Under the pieces are notes generated by a model. The model did no database searches. It worked only from the letters and a program-made list of their open reading frames with translations, and was not told where the DNA came from. A DNA stretch of 64,000 nucleotides from JBPOFM01 sp041391925 (GTDB taxonomy: Bacteria > Bacteroidota > Bacteroidia > Flavobacteriales > Flavobacteriaceae): the NCBI GenBank assembly GCA_041391925.1, contig JAWKNA010000003.1:248001-312000 (forward strand), given 5' to 3'. Shown here one piece after another: positions 8,899 to 16,957 of the stretch (its first letter is position 1; every line of letters starts with the position of its first letter). The translations under genes were made by a program, and so were the position numbers.

Positions 8899-10547
8899 TC
8901 AGCCTTTTTGAGTTCTACGGAATTCAAGATTCGTTCCATAATTTGGTCAGCATACACATCATCTTCCTTCCAAACCAACATGATTGTTTGCATGATATTT
9001 CCTGAAGTAAACAATAACATAACGTATTTCCCTTTGGCATAAGACTCAGACAACGGAAGCGGGAAATCTCCAGTTCCATGCACTTTTAATCCTTCTTGCG
9101 CATTTGGGGTAATAAACTGTTCTTGCTTGGTGATAATGTTTTTAACGCCATTATTTTCAAAAATTTTCAAACCTCCTGAAGCTGCTCTTGTCAAATCTAT
9201 TTTAGTCGTGTCAGGAAGATTGAACTTGGTCGTACTCACACCAATATTGATATCGCTCAACAAGGTACCGTAACTAAAATAAGTGGTTTTTGCATTTCCA
9301 ATGGTATCGATGGCTTTTGATTCTGTGCGTTTCAAGACTTCTGGTGTGGAAATGTAAACCGGAGGAAATCCATAGGCACTATTGACCCAATCGCCTTCGA
9401 GCAATTCTTTGCTATCGTTACCGACAATCGTGTCCTTTACATAATCAAACCCATATTTGATGACAAATCCGGTAAAGGTTGCCAACAATAAAAACACACC
9501 GATAACAACCGTTGCAATGATTTTTCGACGTTTCTTTTTTCGCTCCTGCTCTTCTTTATATTGTTGATTGAGGAGTTTTTCTTCCTCTGTTGGTTCTGGT
9601 AAAGCCTCTTTAACGTGGTCGATTTCCAAATCAATCGTGTTTCTATCTATTTTGGCCAGCTCGATGTCTGGCGCAGATTTGGCGAATTTTACCAAATCGG
9701 CACGCTTCAAAATAGTTTCAATGTTTCGGATATCTTCCTTGCTTAATTCAATTTGATTGCCATCTTTTAATAAATTCAATCGAGAAACCAATTCATCCGT
9801 AGTGCTTTCGAGTGCTCGGTCATAGACTTTTTCGTCGAGATATTTTCTGATAATGAATGTCAATTCAGAATAATAGCCTTTTAGTTCAGACTTATGAAGG
9901 TAATCTGTTTCATCCAATTTTTTCAATGCCAATTTTGCCCGTTCATAAGGTGGAAGCAAAGCAATTTCTTCTTCTTCGGTCAAGGGTTTTTTTCGCCATA
10001 TGAACCAGTACAATAAAAATGCTGCAAGCGACAAAATCCCTAAAATAATCAACACGGTTTTCCACCTATCGCTAGAGCTTTTTTCTACTTGAATATAGGG
10101 TTTGATATCATAAAGTCCCTGTTTTGTGGTATCAACCTTGACATTATTGACCTCAACTTTTACCGAATCGGTATAAAATGTTTTGTCACCAATAATAACT
10201 TTTTGTCTTGGAATTGTATAATGTCCAGAATCGAACTGCGTCAATCCATATTTTTTAATGAGATTGTATTTGGAATTGTTTTTAGTCGTATCGATTTTAT
10301 AAGATTCTATCATTTCCAAAGGCGCAAAACTTTGTCCCTCTGGAAAAACAACCAAATCGGTTGTGTCAGCGTCCACTTGGATTTTATAAGTAATCTGTGC
10401 TCCTATCTTGATTTTTGTGGAATCGATGGAAGAAGATACTTGAGAAAATGAGAAGCTAGAAAATAGAATGAAGAGAAAAGAGATACAGCTAGAAGCTCCA
10501 AGCTTGAAGCTCGAAGTTTTGTTATTGATAAAATCAAAATTCTTCAT
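8895..10547 (-). CDS. Bat-operon membrane protein of unknown function
   Basis: This ~550-aa protein sits between DUF58 and batA in the operon. It has a signal peptide-like leader (FLFILFSSFSFSQ), a beta-rich periplasmic domain, a membrane helix at ~165-185 of the ATG-started form (VLIILGILSLAAFLLYWFIW), a helical cytoplasmic segment, a second helix (IIATVVIGVFLLLATFTGFVI) and a C-terminal extracytoplasmic domain. Flavobacterial Bat operons usually carry such a protein here. The frame continues upstream to 10625, which would overlap DUF58 by 53 bp; the ATG at 10547, 25 bp after the DUF58 stop, is a better start. The DNA for the leader is unusual: it holds imperfect repeats of an AGCTTC-rich unit (see findings). 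No enzymatic motif is visible. Confidence 0.75.
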   Translation of the reverse strand: MKNFDFINNKTSSFKLGASSCISFLFILFSSFSFSQVSSSIDSTKIKIGAQITYKIQVDADTTDLVVFPEGQSFAPLEMIESYKIDTTKNNSKYNLIKKYGLTQFDSGHYTIPRQKVIIGDKTFYTDSVKVEVNNVKVDTTKQGLYDIKPYIQVEKSSSDRWKTVLIILGILSLAAFLLYWFIWRKKPLTEEEEIALLPPYERAKLALKKLDETDYLHKSELKGYYSELTFIIRKYLDEKVYDRALESTTDELVSRLNLLKDGNQIELSKEDIRNIETILKRADLVKFAKSAPDIELAKIDRNTIDLEIDHVKEALPEPTEEEKLLNQQYKEEQERKKKRRKIIATVVIGVFLLLATFTGFVIKYGFDYVKDTIVGNDSKELLEGDWVNSAYGFPPVYISTPEVLKRTESKAIDTIGNAKTTYFSYGTLLSDINIGVSTTKFNLPDTTKIDLTRAASGGLKIFENNGVKNIITKQEQFITPNAQEGLKVHGTGDFPLPLSESYAKGKYVMLLFTSGNIMQTIMLVWKEDDVYADQIMERILNSVELKKAE

Positions 10548-10572
10548 TTTTAAATTCTTAACTCTTAATTGA

Positions 10573-11439
10573 TTAAGCTCTTCTTTTAAAATATCCCAAT
10601 AATTTTTTGACATAGCTTTCATCAACTCTACAATTGATGGAACCTGCTCCCGATTTGGAAAAACTATCCTTGTAATAGTCCACTTTTTGATGATAGTATT
10701 TAGAATAGTTCATTCGAACTTTTTTGGAAGATGTATTGACGAGCATCATTTTTCCAGATTCTTCATCTTGCATTTGCACCATTCCAAGACTTGGGATTTC
10801 CTCCTCTCTTTTATCATATACACGAATGCCTGTGATGTCGTGTTTTTTTGCTACTATCTTCAGTGTTTGGCTATAATCATCACAAATGAAATCTGAAAGC
10901 ACAAAGACAATAGCCTTCTTTTTCATGACACTCGACATAAATTTCATAGCACCAGCAACATCTGTCTTTTTGCTCTTGGGTTCAAACTCTATCAATTCGC
11001 GAATGATACGAAGCACATGAAAGCGTCCTTTTTTAGGCGGAATATAGAGTTCAATTATATCTGTGAACAATATCAATCCGATTTTATCATTGTTTTGTGT
11101 AGCTGAAAACGCCAAGGTTGCTGCAATTTCGGTGATGATTTCATTTTTGAACTGCTCTTCCGTCCCGAACCATTCAGACCCTGAAATATCGACCATCAAC
11201 ATCATGGTCAACTCACGTTCTTCCTCAAAAATCTTGATGAAAGGCTCATTATATCTAGCGGTAACATTCCAATCAATATTTCGAACGTCATCGCCATATT
11301 GATACTCACGTACTTCGCTAAAAGTCATACCACGACCTTTGAAGGTTGAATGGTATTCGCCCCCAAAAATATGATCAGACAATCGACGTGTCTTGATTTC
11401 TATTTTTCGTACTTTTTTGAGAAGTTCTTTGGTATCCAT
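10573..11439 (-). CDS. DUF58 domain protein of the MoxR/Bat system
   Basis: This 288-aa cytoplasmic protein carries the DUF58 signature at ~35-62 (GRGMTFSEVREYQYGDDVR, then NIDWNVTAR) and a VWA-like fold with an intact DxSxS site (DISGS, Asp84-Ser86-Ser88). DUF58 proteins are standard partners of MoxR ATPases and are encoded next to them, as here. Membrane helices found in some DUF58 proteins are absent. The ATG at 11439 lies 111 bp after moxR, a larger gap than elsewhere in the operon and filled by low-complexity sequence. It probably couples the ATPase to the membrane VWA proteins; this is inferred. Confidence 0.92.
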   Translation of the reverse strand: MDTKELLKKVRKIEIKTRRLSDHIFGGEYHSTFKGRGMTFSEVREYQYGDDVRNIDWNVTARYNEPFIKIFEEERELTMMLMVDISGSEWFGTEEQFKNEIITEIAATLAFSATQNNDKIGLILFTDIIELYIPPKKGRFHVLRIIRELIEFEPKSKKTDVAGAMKFMSSVMKKKAIVFVLSDFICDDYSQTLKIVAKKHDITGIRVYDKREEEIPSLGMVQMQDEESGKMMLVNTSSKKVRMNYSKYYHQKVDYYKDSFSKSGAGSINCRVDESYVKKLLGYFKRRA

Positions 11440-11550
11440 TTTATTAGTCTGCAGTTTGCAGTCTCAGTTTCCAGTTGATTTAACTTATCATTATTCAGGG
11501 CAATAACTAATCTGATTACTATGCCTGAATACTGAATACTGTTAACTTAT
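11440..11550. repeat. low-complexity repeat-rich spacer between moxR and the DUF58 gene
   Basis: The 111-bp spacer contains short internally repeated words: a CTGCAGTTTGCAGTCTCAGT-like run near 11452-11470 and TGAATACTGAATACTG near 11524-11540. Such degenerate simple repeats resemble spacer repeats known from flavobacterial genomes. It interrupts an otherwise tightly packed operon and has no ORF. No terminator hairpin with a T-tract is present, so readthrough from moxR is expected. Confidence 0.5.
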
Positions 11551-12552
11551 TTAAGGGACTTCTATTTCGTTGACGATTTTATTGATGATGTCCACAGAAG
11601 TCACATTCTCCGCTTCCGCTTCGTAAGTAATACCGATTCTATGACGTAATACGTCATGAACTACTGCGCGAACATCTTCTGGAATAACATATCCACGGCG
11701 TTTGATGAAGGCATAACACTTTGCCGCCAAAGCCAAGTTGATACTACCACGAGGTGATGCACCAAAGGAAATCAATGGTTTAATATCTGACAATTTATAT
11801 TTTTCAGGATAACGGGTTGCGAAGATGATATCGAGGATGTACTTTTCAATTTTTTCATCCATGTAAACTTCTCGTACAGCTTGTTGCGCCCTTAAAATGG
11901 TCTCAGTGTTTACAATGGCATTGATTTTTTCAAAAGCACCTTTAAGATTGGCTCTGATAATGGATTGCTCCTCATCCTGTTTTGGATAATCGATGACTGT
12001 TTTTAGCATGAAACGGTCCACCTGTGCTTCTGGCAAAGGATATGTTCCCTCCTGCTCAATCGGGTTTTGTGTTGCCATGACCAAGAACGGTCTATCCAAT
12101 TTAAAAGTTTCCTCACCGATGGTCACTTGTTTTTCCTGCATGGCTTCCAACAAAGCGGATTGCACTTTAGCTGGGGCACGGTTAATCTCATCAGCCAACA
12201 CAAAGTTTGCGAAAATTGGTCCTTTTTTGATGGAGAAATCATTGATTTTCATATTATAAATCAACGTTCCCACTACATCGGCAGGCAATAAATCGGGTGT
12301 GAACTGTATTCTACTGAATTTGGCATCAATGGCTTGAGATAATGTGTTTATTGCCAATGTTTTAGCCAAACCTGGCACGCCTTCCAATAAAATATGACCT
12401 TGACCGAGCAAACCAATAAGCAAGCGTTCAAGCATGTAGCGCTGTCCGACAATCACCTTGTTCATTTCCAACATCAACAAATCGACGAAGGCACTTTCTC
12501 TTTCAATTTTTTCATTAATTGATTTGATATCAATTGCAACCGTATCTTCCAT
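11551..12552 (-). CDS. moxR: MoxR-type AAA+ ATPase
   Basis: This 333-aa AAA+ ATPase has Walker A at 58-65 (GVPGLAKT), Walker B ending Asp121-Glu122 (FVLADEIN), sensor 1 (MATQNPIEQEGTYPLPEAQ) and an arginine-finger region after it. Length and motifs match the MoxR (AAA_3/AAA_lid_2) family. These ATPases act as chaperone-like remodellers that mature partner proteins, often with VWA-domain partners. It is the first gene of the moxR-DUF58-bat operon, whose VWA proteins are the likely partners. The ATG at 12552 is preceded by a 157-bp upstream region with no clear -7 box except the near match CAAATTTG at 12603-12610. Confidence 0.94.
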   Translation of the reverse strand: MEDTVAIDIKSINEKIERESAFVDLLMLEMNKVIVGQRYMLERLLIGLLGQGHILLEGVPGLAKTLAINTLSQAIDAKFSRIQFTPDLLPADVVGTLIYNMKINDFSIKKGPIFANFVLADEINRAPAKVQSALLEAMQEKQVTIGEETFKLDRPFLVMATQNPIEQEGTYPLPEAQVDRFMLKTVIDYPKQDEEQSIIRANLKGAFEKINAIVNTETILRAQQAVREVYMDEKIEKYILDIIFATRYPEKYKLSDIKPLISFGASPRGSINLALAAKCYAFIKRRGYVIPEDVRAVVHDVLRHRIGITYEAEAENVTSVDIINKIVNEIEVP

Positions 12553-12653
12553 TATCAGTAAAATTTAATTTAGTCTCAGAGAGGTTTATTTTTTTGAGGA
12601 TTCAAATTTGTTAAAATTTATCGTCGCTTGCTGTTAATAATTGGTTAAAAATT

Positions 12654-12682
12654 AAAGAGCAGTACCAATGGCACTGCTCTTT
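12654..12682 (-). terminator. intrinsic terminator of the DUF4382 gene
   Basis: A 10-bp perfect stem (AAAGAGCAGT at 12654-12663 with ACTGCTCTTT at 12673-12682) encloses a 9-nt loop. On the minus strand it is followed by an AT-rich T-tract, 28 bp after the DUF4382 stop. Confidence 0.75.
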
Positions 12683-12709
12683 TAATAAATATTTATGATT
12701 TGAAATAAA

Positions 12710-13513
12710 TTATTCCAAGGTTATGGTTCCTAAGTCTGTATCGCTCTCAACAATCACTTCTACATCTTCAATAACAAATGAAGCCAATCCTGACAATGGG
12801 TCTGGATTAAAGGTAATCGTATATATGCCTGGTGTCAATCCAACCAACATAAAATTACCTTCAGCATTCGCATAAGCGGAAATGGTCTCAACACCATTAG
12901 TGGCTACGATTTCTGTCTGTATGCCCAACGGCACAACATTTCCTGAAATGGTTCCGGTAGCAGCCTCTACACTGGCTCTTAAAACAGGTTTTAAATTGAT
13001 GTTCCCAGAATTGCCAGCAACTACAATGGATTCATCAACATCAAAATCCAATAAAAATGTGTAACCAATATTGGGCAATAAGGTTTCGTTTACTTGAATT
13101 TTCAGACCAGATTGTTGTGCACTGGGAGTATTCAATGGATATGTTACCCCATCAATCACAATCGAATTGTCATCACCCAAAACCAAACGAATTTGGTTCA
13201 ATGTGCCAGACAACACTTCAAAATCATCTACCAACAACACATTGACACCGCCTGTGAGTTCCAACAAATCATAGACTCCAGTATTAATGGCGTTCAAACT
13301 TACCCAACTGCCATCGTCGTCTGATGCATCATTGACCTTGACCATGACATCCTGTATGTCCACATAAACATGGTCGTAATCACCCGGTGCATCCATAAGC
13401 TTAATGGATATTTGCGAAGTCCCATCCACAGATGATGAAGAATCGTCATCGCTACAGCAAAAAAAAGTAAATACGATTAGGGTTAATAGCATTAATTGCT
13501 TAAAAAATTTCAT
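12710..13513 (-). CDS. DUF4382 lipoprotein with a carboxypeptidase-regulatory-like tail
   Basis: This 267-aa protein begins with a lipoprotein signal peptide ending at a Cys-Cys before an Asp/Ser-rich stretch (FTFFCCSDDDSSSS). A DUF4382 domain follows (~30-170; SIKLMDAPGDYDHVYVDI is the family hallmark), then a small beta-sandwich like carboxypeptidase regulatory domains (GTISGNVVPLG... ANAEGNFMLVGLTPGIYTI). It is probably a periplasmic or surface-exposed lipoprotein. The Asp after the acceptor Cys may affect localisation, as proposed for surface lipoproteins of Bacteroidetes. It is monocistronic with its own terminator. The substrate or partner is unknown. Confidence 0.85.
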   Translation of the reverse strand: MKFFKQLMLLTLIVFTFFCCSDDDSSSSVDGTSQISIKLMDAPGDYDHVYVDIQDVMVKVNDASDDDGSWVSLNAINTGVYDLLELTGGVNVLLVDDFEVLSGTLNQIRLVLGDDNSIVIDGVTYPLNTPSAQQSGLKIQVNETLLPNIGYTFLLDFDVDESIVVAGNSGNINLKPVLRASVEAATGTISGNVVPLGIQTEIVATNGVETISAYANAEGNFMLVGLTPGIYTITFNPDPLSGLASFVIEDVEVIVESDTDLGTITLE

Positions 13514-13739
13514 GATAATTATGTTTTTAGGTTATAAAGTATATACGCCACTTTCATTCGTTTAGACTATTGAGTATTGATTGCAAAATCGAAATATGGC
13601 TTTAAGAAAAGGTATTTCCTCAAGGATGTAAGGTATATTTAATTTAACGTCAGTGATTTATTAGAATTGTAGTTATGGTGTCATATTTTGTTTTGTTTTA
13701 AGTACTTTTAACAAGAAATTAATAAAACTAAATCACGTT

Positions 13740-14603
13740 TTGAACAATTCAAGGATTATTGCAGGCACCATGACTTGGGGCACTTGGGGTAAGAAATTTT
13801 CTTCATCTCAAATGATTTCAATGATGAACCATTGCATTGAAAATGGCATTACCACTTTTGACCATGCCGATATTTATGGCGGTTATACAACTGAAAAAGA
13901 TTTTGGAAACGCTTTTACAGAAAGCGGAATTAAAAGAGACACTATTCAATTGATTTCAAAATGTGGCATTCAATATCTTTCTGAAAATAGAAACAATACC
14001 GTAAAACATTATAATTATAGCAAAGAATATATCATTTGGTCAGCCGAAGAGTCATTGAAACATCTAAAAACAGATTATCTCGATTTGTTTTTATTACATC
14101 GCCCAAGCCCCTTGATGCGACCCGATGAAATTGCAGAAGCTATTTTAAGATTGAAGAAAGAAGGAAAGATAAAAGAATTTGGCGTTTCGAATTTTACCAC
14201 ATCTCAAGTAGAATTGATTTCAAAATCTACAGACATATCCGCAAACCAAATTGAGTTTTCTTTGACGCAACACGACGCTATGCATAATGGAAGCTTGGAC
14301 CAAATGATTATAAAAAACATCACACCAATGGCGTGGTCGCCTTTGGGAATTGTTTTTAAGGATGATACAGAACAAACACAACGTATTCACAAACAACTTG
14401 GTGAATTGAAAGAAAAATACAATGCATCGGAAGACCAATTATTATTGGCTTGGATATTGAAACATCCTGCAAATATTCATCCAGTGATTGGAACCACGAC
14501 CAAACAACGGCTTACAGAGGCGACCAAAGCCCTTCACATCAATTTGGAATTGGAAGATTGGTTTTTGCTATTGGTGGCAAGCCAAGGGCATAAAGTTCCT
14601 TGA
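13740..14603 (+). CDS. aldo/keto reductase (YdhF-like)
   Basis: This 287-aa protein is a TIM-barrel NADPH-dependent oxidoreductase of the aldo/keto reductase superfamily. The catalytic tetrad is visible: Asp and Tyr in FDHADIYGGY, Lys in LISKCGIQY and His in DLFLLHRPSPL. The AWSPLG segment and the VIGTTTKQR cofactor-binding segment are present. It resembles the E. coli YdhF group by the TMTWGTWG start. The start is a TTG at 13740; no ATG precedes the conserved RIIAGTMTWG strand. The SDR gene follows after 38 bp and is probably co-transcribed. The substrate is unknown. Confidence 0.9.
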   Translation: MNNSRIIAGTMTWGTWGKKFSSSQMISMMNHCIENGITTFDHADIYGGYTTEKDFGNAFTESGIKRDTIQLISKCGIQYLSENRNNTVKHYNYSKEYIIWSAEESLKHLKTDYLDLFLLHRPSPLMRPDEIAEAILRLKKEGKIKEFGVSNFTTSQVELISKSTDISANQIEFSLTQHDAMHNGSLDQMIIKNITPMAWSPLGIVFKDDTEQTQRIHKQLGELKEKYNASEDQLLLAWILKHPANIHPVIGTTTKQRLTEATKALHINLELEDWFLLLVASQGHKVP

Positions 14604-14641
14604 TTAGTAAGCAATTGTCAACAAATATTATATTAAAATTT

Positions 14642-15397
14642 ATGAAAGGGAAAACAGCATTAATCACAGGAGCCACCAGTGGCATTGGAAGAGCGACAGC
14701 AGAAGAGTTTGCGAAACATGGCATCAATCTGATTTTGTGCGGACGACGACAAGAACGTTTGGACACAATTCAACAAGCATTGGGAAAACAAACCGATGTA
14801 CACACCTTAAATTTCGATGTTAGTGATAAGAAAGCAGTTTTTAAGGCAATCGAATCACTTCCAGAAGGGTTTAAAACAATTGATATCCTCATCAACAATG
14901 CCGGAAACGCACATGGAAGAGACCCTATTCAAGTGGGAAATTTAGAAGATTGGGATGCCATGATGGATATTAATGTGAAAGGCTTGCTCTACGTAAGCAA
15001 AGCCATCATTCCACAGATGTCCGAACGACAATCTGGACACATTATCAACATTGGTTCTTCGGCAGGACGTGATATTTATCCCAACGGAAATGTCTATTGT
15101 GGCAGTAAGGCCGCCGTTTTGGCCATCACCGAAGGGATGCGCATGGATTTAAACCAGTTTGGAATCAAGGTCTCGGCCATCAATCCAGGTATGGTCGAAA
15201 CCGAGTTTTCAGAAGTCCGTTTTAAAGGCGCTTCAAATGCCAATGACATCTATTTAGGTTATAAAGCACTTCAAGCGGATGATATCGCAGAGATTATTTA
15301 TTTTGCAATTTCAAGACCTGCGCATGTAAATATTGCCGATTTGTTGGTGTTTCCCACTGCACAGGCGAGTAGTACGATGATAAAGAAGGATATGTAA
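14642..15397 (+). CDS. short-chain dehydrogenase/reductase (YdfG-like)
   Basis: This ~251-aa SDR has the nucleotide-binding motif TGATSGIGRAT near the N-terminus, NNAGNAHG, and the catalytic Ser (GSSAGRDIYP) with YCGSK (Tyr-x-x-x-Lys). The frame is open from a TTG at 14600, but the ATG at 14642 directly precedes KGKTALITG and is the natural start. Sequence style (VNIADLLVFPTAQ at the end) is like the YdfG/serine-dehydrogenase branch, which oxidises 3-hydroxy acids or serine with NADP. The exact substrate cannot be fixed from sequence. It follows the aldo/keto reductase closely. Confidence 0.92.
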   Translation: MKGKTALITGATSGIGRATAEEFAKHGINLILCGRRQERLDTIQQALGKQTDVHTLNFDVSDKKAVFKAIESLPEGFKTIDILINNAGNAHGRDPIQVGNLEDWDAMMDINVKGLLYVSKAIIPQMSERQSGHIINIGSSAGRDIYPNGNVYCGSKAAVLAITEGMRMDLNQFGIKVSAINPGMVETEFSEVRFKGASNANDIYLGYKALQADDIAEIIYFAISRPAHVNIADLLVFPTAQASSTMIKKDM

Positions 15398-15436
15398 TTT
15401 AAAATAAAAAGTTACTTAATCCGCAGGAATACTGTT

Positions 15437-16570
15437 ATGATCAACAAACGTCTACTCATAAAAAACTTATTGGCTCACAACGATGAGAATAGTTTTTATG
15501 ACAAAAAACGAAAGATAGATATCAGCGAAAAAGAAGGCAAGGCCAAGTTTCTGAAACATATTTGTGCGCTTTCCAATAGCAATCCAAAAAACAATTCTTT
15601 TATTATTATTGGCGTCGAAGATGAAAATAACCAAATTGTGGGTGTCGACTTTTTTGACGACAGTAAAATACAGAACCTCATCAATGCGTATTTGACAAAT
15701 CCTCCGGTTGTGTCATATGAAAACATTCCGTTTCCGCATTTACCCGATGACAAAGTGGTCGGTTTGGTCACCATCCGTCCAATTGATGGACTGACCTCAC
15801 TTCGCAAAAATATTTGGAAGTATTATGGTGGCTCTGTGTTCTTTAGGGATGGTAGTATGAGCATGCCCAAAGTGTTTGATATAGAAATAAAAGATGTCAA
15901 CTCTAAGATTGTGGAGTCCATTGAAGCACATGCCCAAAACAATATTGAGTACACATTGGATGGCGTCTTTGACTTTATGAATAAACGCCAGGATTATCAT
16001 CCAAAATATAAAGTCTTTAAAGAATACTTTGTGCTCTGTTGGGCTGGTCAGAAAAAATCAGTCAAAGAAGAAATTTTTTTCAGCAGAGTAGATATCGAGC
16101 TAATCAACGAGCAAGTGCGATTGTTTTTTTCAACTTTGGATGAAGTTTCTATCACTCATGATGAAGACCAATTTAAAATTGTGGAATATGTAAGTCTAGG
16201 CCTTCAGAATTCTTATAAATACTATCCTTTGGAAGAAACCATTATTCAATTTGGAGATAATGCCAATTACCATATTGACACTAAACTTTTATTTGAAGCC
16301 CCACAATTTGACAAGAAAGTTTTGCACCATATTTACAATACCAACAATGCCATTCTTGAAAAACTCAAAAAAGGATTGACCTTGACAAAACACGAAGAGC
16401 AAGATTTAATAAACCTTCCAGCTACCTATCTCATTTGTTATCTTAATCTCTTTCACGAAGCCATTGACAAATTGAACGAAGCAAAGCCATATCTCAAAAA
16501 TTACAATCAGGAGGTTTACGGCAACTTTAAAGAATCGCTTCGAATACTTAGAAAAGTGAAATATAGCTAA
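15437..16570 (+). CDS. AlbA_2 (Schlafen-like) domain protein
   Basis: The first ~140 residues of this 377-aa protein resemble the AlbA_2 domain found in Schlafen-like proteins and many bacterial putative ATP-binding or regulatory proteins. Conserved pieces are the HICALSNSNP segment, FIIIGVEDENNQIVGV and the later SVFFRDGS strand. The usual glutamate-phenylalanine-lysine motif at the start is replaced by FYDKKRKIDI, so nucleic-acid-related activity is uncertain. The remaining ~230 residues are helical with no recognised domain. It lies 39 bp after the SDR stop on the same strand. A role in defence is possible for the wider family but nothing here supports it. Confidence 0.75.
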   Translation: MINKRLLIKNLLAHNDENSFYDKKRKIDISEKEGKAKFLKHICALSNSNPKNNSFIIIGVEDENNQIVGVDFFDDSKIQNLINAYLTNPPVVSYENIPFPHLPDDKVVGLVTIRPIDGLTSLRKNIWKYYGGSVFFRDGSMSMPKVFDIEIKDVNSKIVESIEAHAQNNIEYTLDGVFDFMNKRQDYHPKYKVFKEYFVLCWAGQKKSVKEEIFFSRVDIELINEQVRLFFSTLDEVSITHDEDQFKIVEYVSLGLQNSYKYYPLEETIIQFGDNANYHIDTKLLFEAPQFDKKVLHHIYNTNNAILEKLKKGLTLTKHEEQDLINLPATYLICYLNLFHEAIDKLNEAKPYLKNYNQEVYGNFKESLRILRKVKYS

Positions 16571-16621
16571 CGGTTAACCCAAATTTCTCAATTTGGAAAC
16601 ATTGAACTCTAAATAAATTTG

Positions 16622-16703
16622 GATTTTTGTAGTGCTATTAATCAATTCAAGTACACCTCATTTCTCCCGATACAGTTTCGGCATTGGAATGGGGTTTTGC
16701 TGT
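16622..16703 (+). repeat. structured element, copy 1
   Basis: It starts with GTAGTGCTATTAATCAATT, then a two-part hairpin: an outer 10-bp stem (16655-16664 with 16686-16695, one T-G and one G-T wobble) and an inner 4-bp stem CCGA/TCGG (16667-16670 with 16678-16681). An internal loop TC/CATT separates them, and TTTTGC follows the stem. Copy 2 is 180 bp downstream in the same orientation. Confidence 0.65.
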
Positions 16704-16801
16704 ATCACTCAAATACTTAACTCTATCAAATAAATCATACCATTCATACAGTTTTTTTGACCAGTCGTAGTTTTTTTACGTGAGTATCTTTTAAATTTTA
16801 C

Positions 16802-16883
16802 GATGTTTGTGGTGCTATTAATCAATTACAATAAAGCCCTTTTTCTCCCGATAAAATTTCGGCACTGAAATAGGGTTTTTGTT
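16802..16883 (+). repeat. structured element, copy 2
   Basis: It repeats the leader as GTGGTGCTATTAATCAATT. The outer stem spans 16833-16845 with 16867-16879 (one T-T mismatch), the inner stem CCGA/TCGG spans 16848-16851 with 16859-16862, and the internal loop is TC/CACT. Relative to copy 1, stem positions change on both sides (C-G to T-A, T-G to C-G) while pairing stays, which argues for selection on structure. A T-rich run follows. Confidence 0.65.
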
Positions 16884-16900
16884 TTATATAAAGACACCAA

Positions 16901-16941
16901 AATTAAAAAAGCCATAATCTTCGAACGTGGCTTTTTTAATT
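16901..16941. terminator. strong bidirectional terminator
   Basis: A 14-bp perfect stem (AATTAAAAAAGCCA at 16901-16914 with TGGCTTTTTTAATT at 16928-16941) gives an A-run upstream and a T-run downstream. It can therefore stop the minus-strand ALDH transcript and any plus-strand transcript from the AlbA_2 side. It lies 17 bp after the ALDH stop. Confidence 0.85.
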
Positions 16942-16957
16942 TATAAATCTTAACCTA

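Larger units (their letters stand above)
16571..16900. other. gene-free stretch holding two structured repeats
   Basis: No plausible gene lies between the AlbA_2 stop and the terminator before the ALDH stop. A short hairpin without a T-tract occurs at 16579-16596 (CCAAATT / AATTTGG). The two similar units at 16622-16703 and 16802-16883 make up most of the rest; the ~98 bp between them shows no obvious feature apart from T-runs. Confidence 0.7.

Noticed and set aside
10547..10625. Start of the Bat-operon membrane protein at 10625
   Set aside because: It would overlap DUF58 by 53 bp and add a non-signal-like 26-residue extension; the ATG at 10547 is better placed.
15437..16570. Defence-system role for the AlbA_2 protein
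   Set aside because: No restriction, nuclease, toxin or phage genes are nearby; neighbours are metabolic.
16579..16596. Hairpin CCAAATT-TCTC-AATTTGG as a terminator for the AlbA_2 gene
   Set aside because: A good stem but no T-tract follows on either strand.
16622..16883. Twin units as integron attC sites
   Set aside because: They lack the expected RYYYAAC/GTTRRRY core arrangement, and no integrase or cassette-like gene is near.
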